Source: Gammaproteobacteria bacterium
GTDB lineage: Bacteria; Pseudomonadota; Gammaproteobacteria; UWMA-0217
Direction: 5' to 3'
Assembly (NCBI GenBank): GCA_027031685.1
Contig: JALVPS010000209.1
Location: 1 to 5,412 of the forward strand
DNA length: 5,412 nt
Both the position numbers and the translations under genes were made by a program. This document shows positions 4,542-5,412 of the stretch, piece after piece (within the stretch, counting starts at the first letter, position 1; each line of letters begins with the position of its first letter). A model generated the notes under the pieces. The model searched no databases. It was not told where the DNA came from and saw only the letters and a program-made list of their open reading frames with translations.

Positions 4542-5412
4542 GTGCCCACCGAGCGTCCGGTCTACATCGTCGACGGCAGCCGCACCCCCTTCCTCAAGGC
4601 GCGCGGCCGCCCCGGCCCCTTCCACGCCACCGAGCTGGCCCTGGGCGCGGCGCGCCCCCTGCTGCTGCGCCAGCCCTTCCCGCCCGACGCCTTCGACCAG
4701 GTCATCGTCGGCTGCGTCATGCCCGGCCCAGACGAGGCCAACATCGCGCGCATCATCGGCCTGCGCCTGGGCTGCGGCATCCGCACCCCGGCCTGGACCG
4801 TGCAGCGCAACTGCGCCTCTGGCCTGCAGGCCATCGACAGCGCCTGGCACGACATCGCCGCCGGCCGCTCCGAGCTGATGCTGGCGGGCGGGGTGGAGGC
4901 CATGAGCCACGCCCCCCTGCTGTGGAAGGAGCCCATGGTGGCCTGGCTGGCGGAGTGGAACCGCGCCCGCAGCCTGCCACAGCGCCTGCGCGCCCTGGGC
5001 CACCTGCGCCTTAAGCACCTGGCGCCGGTCATCGGCCTGCTGCGCGGCCTGCGCGACCCGGTGGTGGGCCTGTCCATGGGCCAGACCGCCGAGGAGATCG
5101 CCTGGCGCTTCGGCATCGACCGCGCGGCCATGGACCGCTACGCCCTGCAGAGTCACCAGCGCCTGACCCGGGCCCAGCAGGCCGGCCTACTGGACGAGAT
5201 CGAGCCCGTATACGACACCCGTGGCCGGGTGTACGAGGCGGATGACGGAGTGCGCCCGGACAACACCCTGGAGCAGCTGGCCCGACTGCGGCCCGTGTTC
5301 GACGGCCGCTACGGCAACGTCACCGCCGGCAACAGCTCGCAGATCACCGACGGCGCCGCCTTCCTCATCCTGGCCAGCGAGGCGGCGGTGGAACGGCACG
5401 GCCTGCCCGTGG
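4542..5412 (+). CDS. FadI-type thiolase (acetyl-CoA acyltransferase), N-terminal two thirds, cut by the right edge
   Basis: Thiolases cleave 3-ketoacyl-CoA with CoA in the last step of fatty acid beta-oxidation, or run the reverse condensation. The 290 visible codons start at GTG and read PTERPVYIVDGSRTPFLKA, the usual first strand. C91 in RNCASGLQA is the nucleophile that carries the acyl group, and LAGGVEAMSHAPLL (114-127) follows. Residues about 128-182 form a long loop rich in Trp, Arg and Leu, leading into GLSMGQTAEE; it resembles the loop of E. coli FadI (NKAR...QRL...LRLRDLMPV) rather than the shorter FadA loop. GNSSQITDGAA (263-273) matches the linker region. The second half's catalytic His and Cys lie outside the window. 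FadI-type enzymes normally partner a FadJ-like hydratase/dehydrogenase, which could be the next gene. The chain-length preference is not readable. Confidence 0.93.
   Translation, partial: MPTERPVYIVDGSRTPFLKARGRPGPFHATELALGAARPLLLRQPFPPDAFDQVIVGCVMPGPDEANIARIIGLRLGCGIRTPAWTVQRNCASGLQAIDSAWHDIAAGRSELMLAGGVEAMSHAPLLWKEPMVAWLAEWNRARSLPQRLRALGHLRLKHLAPVIGLLRGLRDPVVGLSMGQTAEEIAWRFGIDRAAMDRYALQSHQRLTRAQQAGLLDEIEPVYDTRGRVYEADDGVRPDNTLEQLARLRPVFDGRYGNVTAGNSSQITDGAAFLILASEAAVERHGLPV

Noticed and set aside
3499..4878. 459-codon plus-strand frame spanning the papain-like gene and thiolase start
   Set aside because: Pro/Ala/Arg-rich translation crossing two real genes in another frame, with no ribosome binding site and no domain.
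4383..5156. 257-codon minus-strand frame opposite the thiolase
   Set aside because: Shadow of the thiolase coding strand; composition is Ala/Gly/Gln/His-rich and shows no conserved motif.

Overview
The window is strongly GC-rich and densely packed. Its short gaps are compact, and the most AT-rich stretch is around 905-1048. Codon third positions are heavily G/C, which is why long open frames appear antisense to the real genes. The protein types point to a proteobacterium, most likely a high-GC gammaproteobacterium: a BioA with the HPCTQMKD N-terminus known from Pseudomonas-like BioA proteins, a FadI-type thiolase and an OmpR-type response regulator. That placement is inferred from remembered family features, not from a database search.

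Layout from left to right. (1) Minus strand, 69 to the left edge: the first 23 codons of an unidentified gene with a good ribosome binding site. (2) Minus strand, 961-167: an OmpR/PhoB-type response regulator with all key residues. Its translation start overlaps a perfect 15-bp inverted repeat. (3) Minus strand, 2407-1049: bioA, the aminotransferase that makes 7,8-diaminopelargonic acid for biotin. (4) Plus strand, 2451-3581: a class V PLP-dependent aminotransferase-like enzyme, divergent from bioA with only 43 bp between the start codons. (5) Plus strand, 3671-4531: a cytoplasmic-looking permuted papain-like (YiiX/YaeF, C92, 'lipo-like') protein. (6) Plus strand, 4542 to the right edge: the first 290 codons of a FadI-type thiolase with a GTG start. 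Its ribosome binding site overlaps the stop codon of gene 5.

Three functional themes are visible. Biotin synthesis is represented by bioA alone; no bioB, bioF, bioC or bioD is in view. The regulator lies just downstream of bioA on the same strand, but a promoter-like sequence and an AT-rich gap suggest it can be transcribed separately, and no sensor kinase is visible. Genes 5 and 6 look like a translationally coupled pair joining a papain/LRAT-like fold protein to acyl-CoA metabolism; this is the most interesting association here. No RNA gene, mobile element, CRISPR array or convincing intrinsic terminator was seen. Most of the window is recognisable, ordinary proteobacterial housekeeping sequence.
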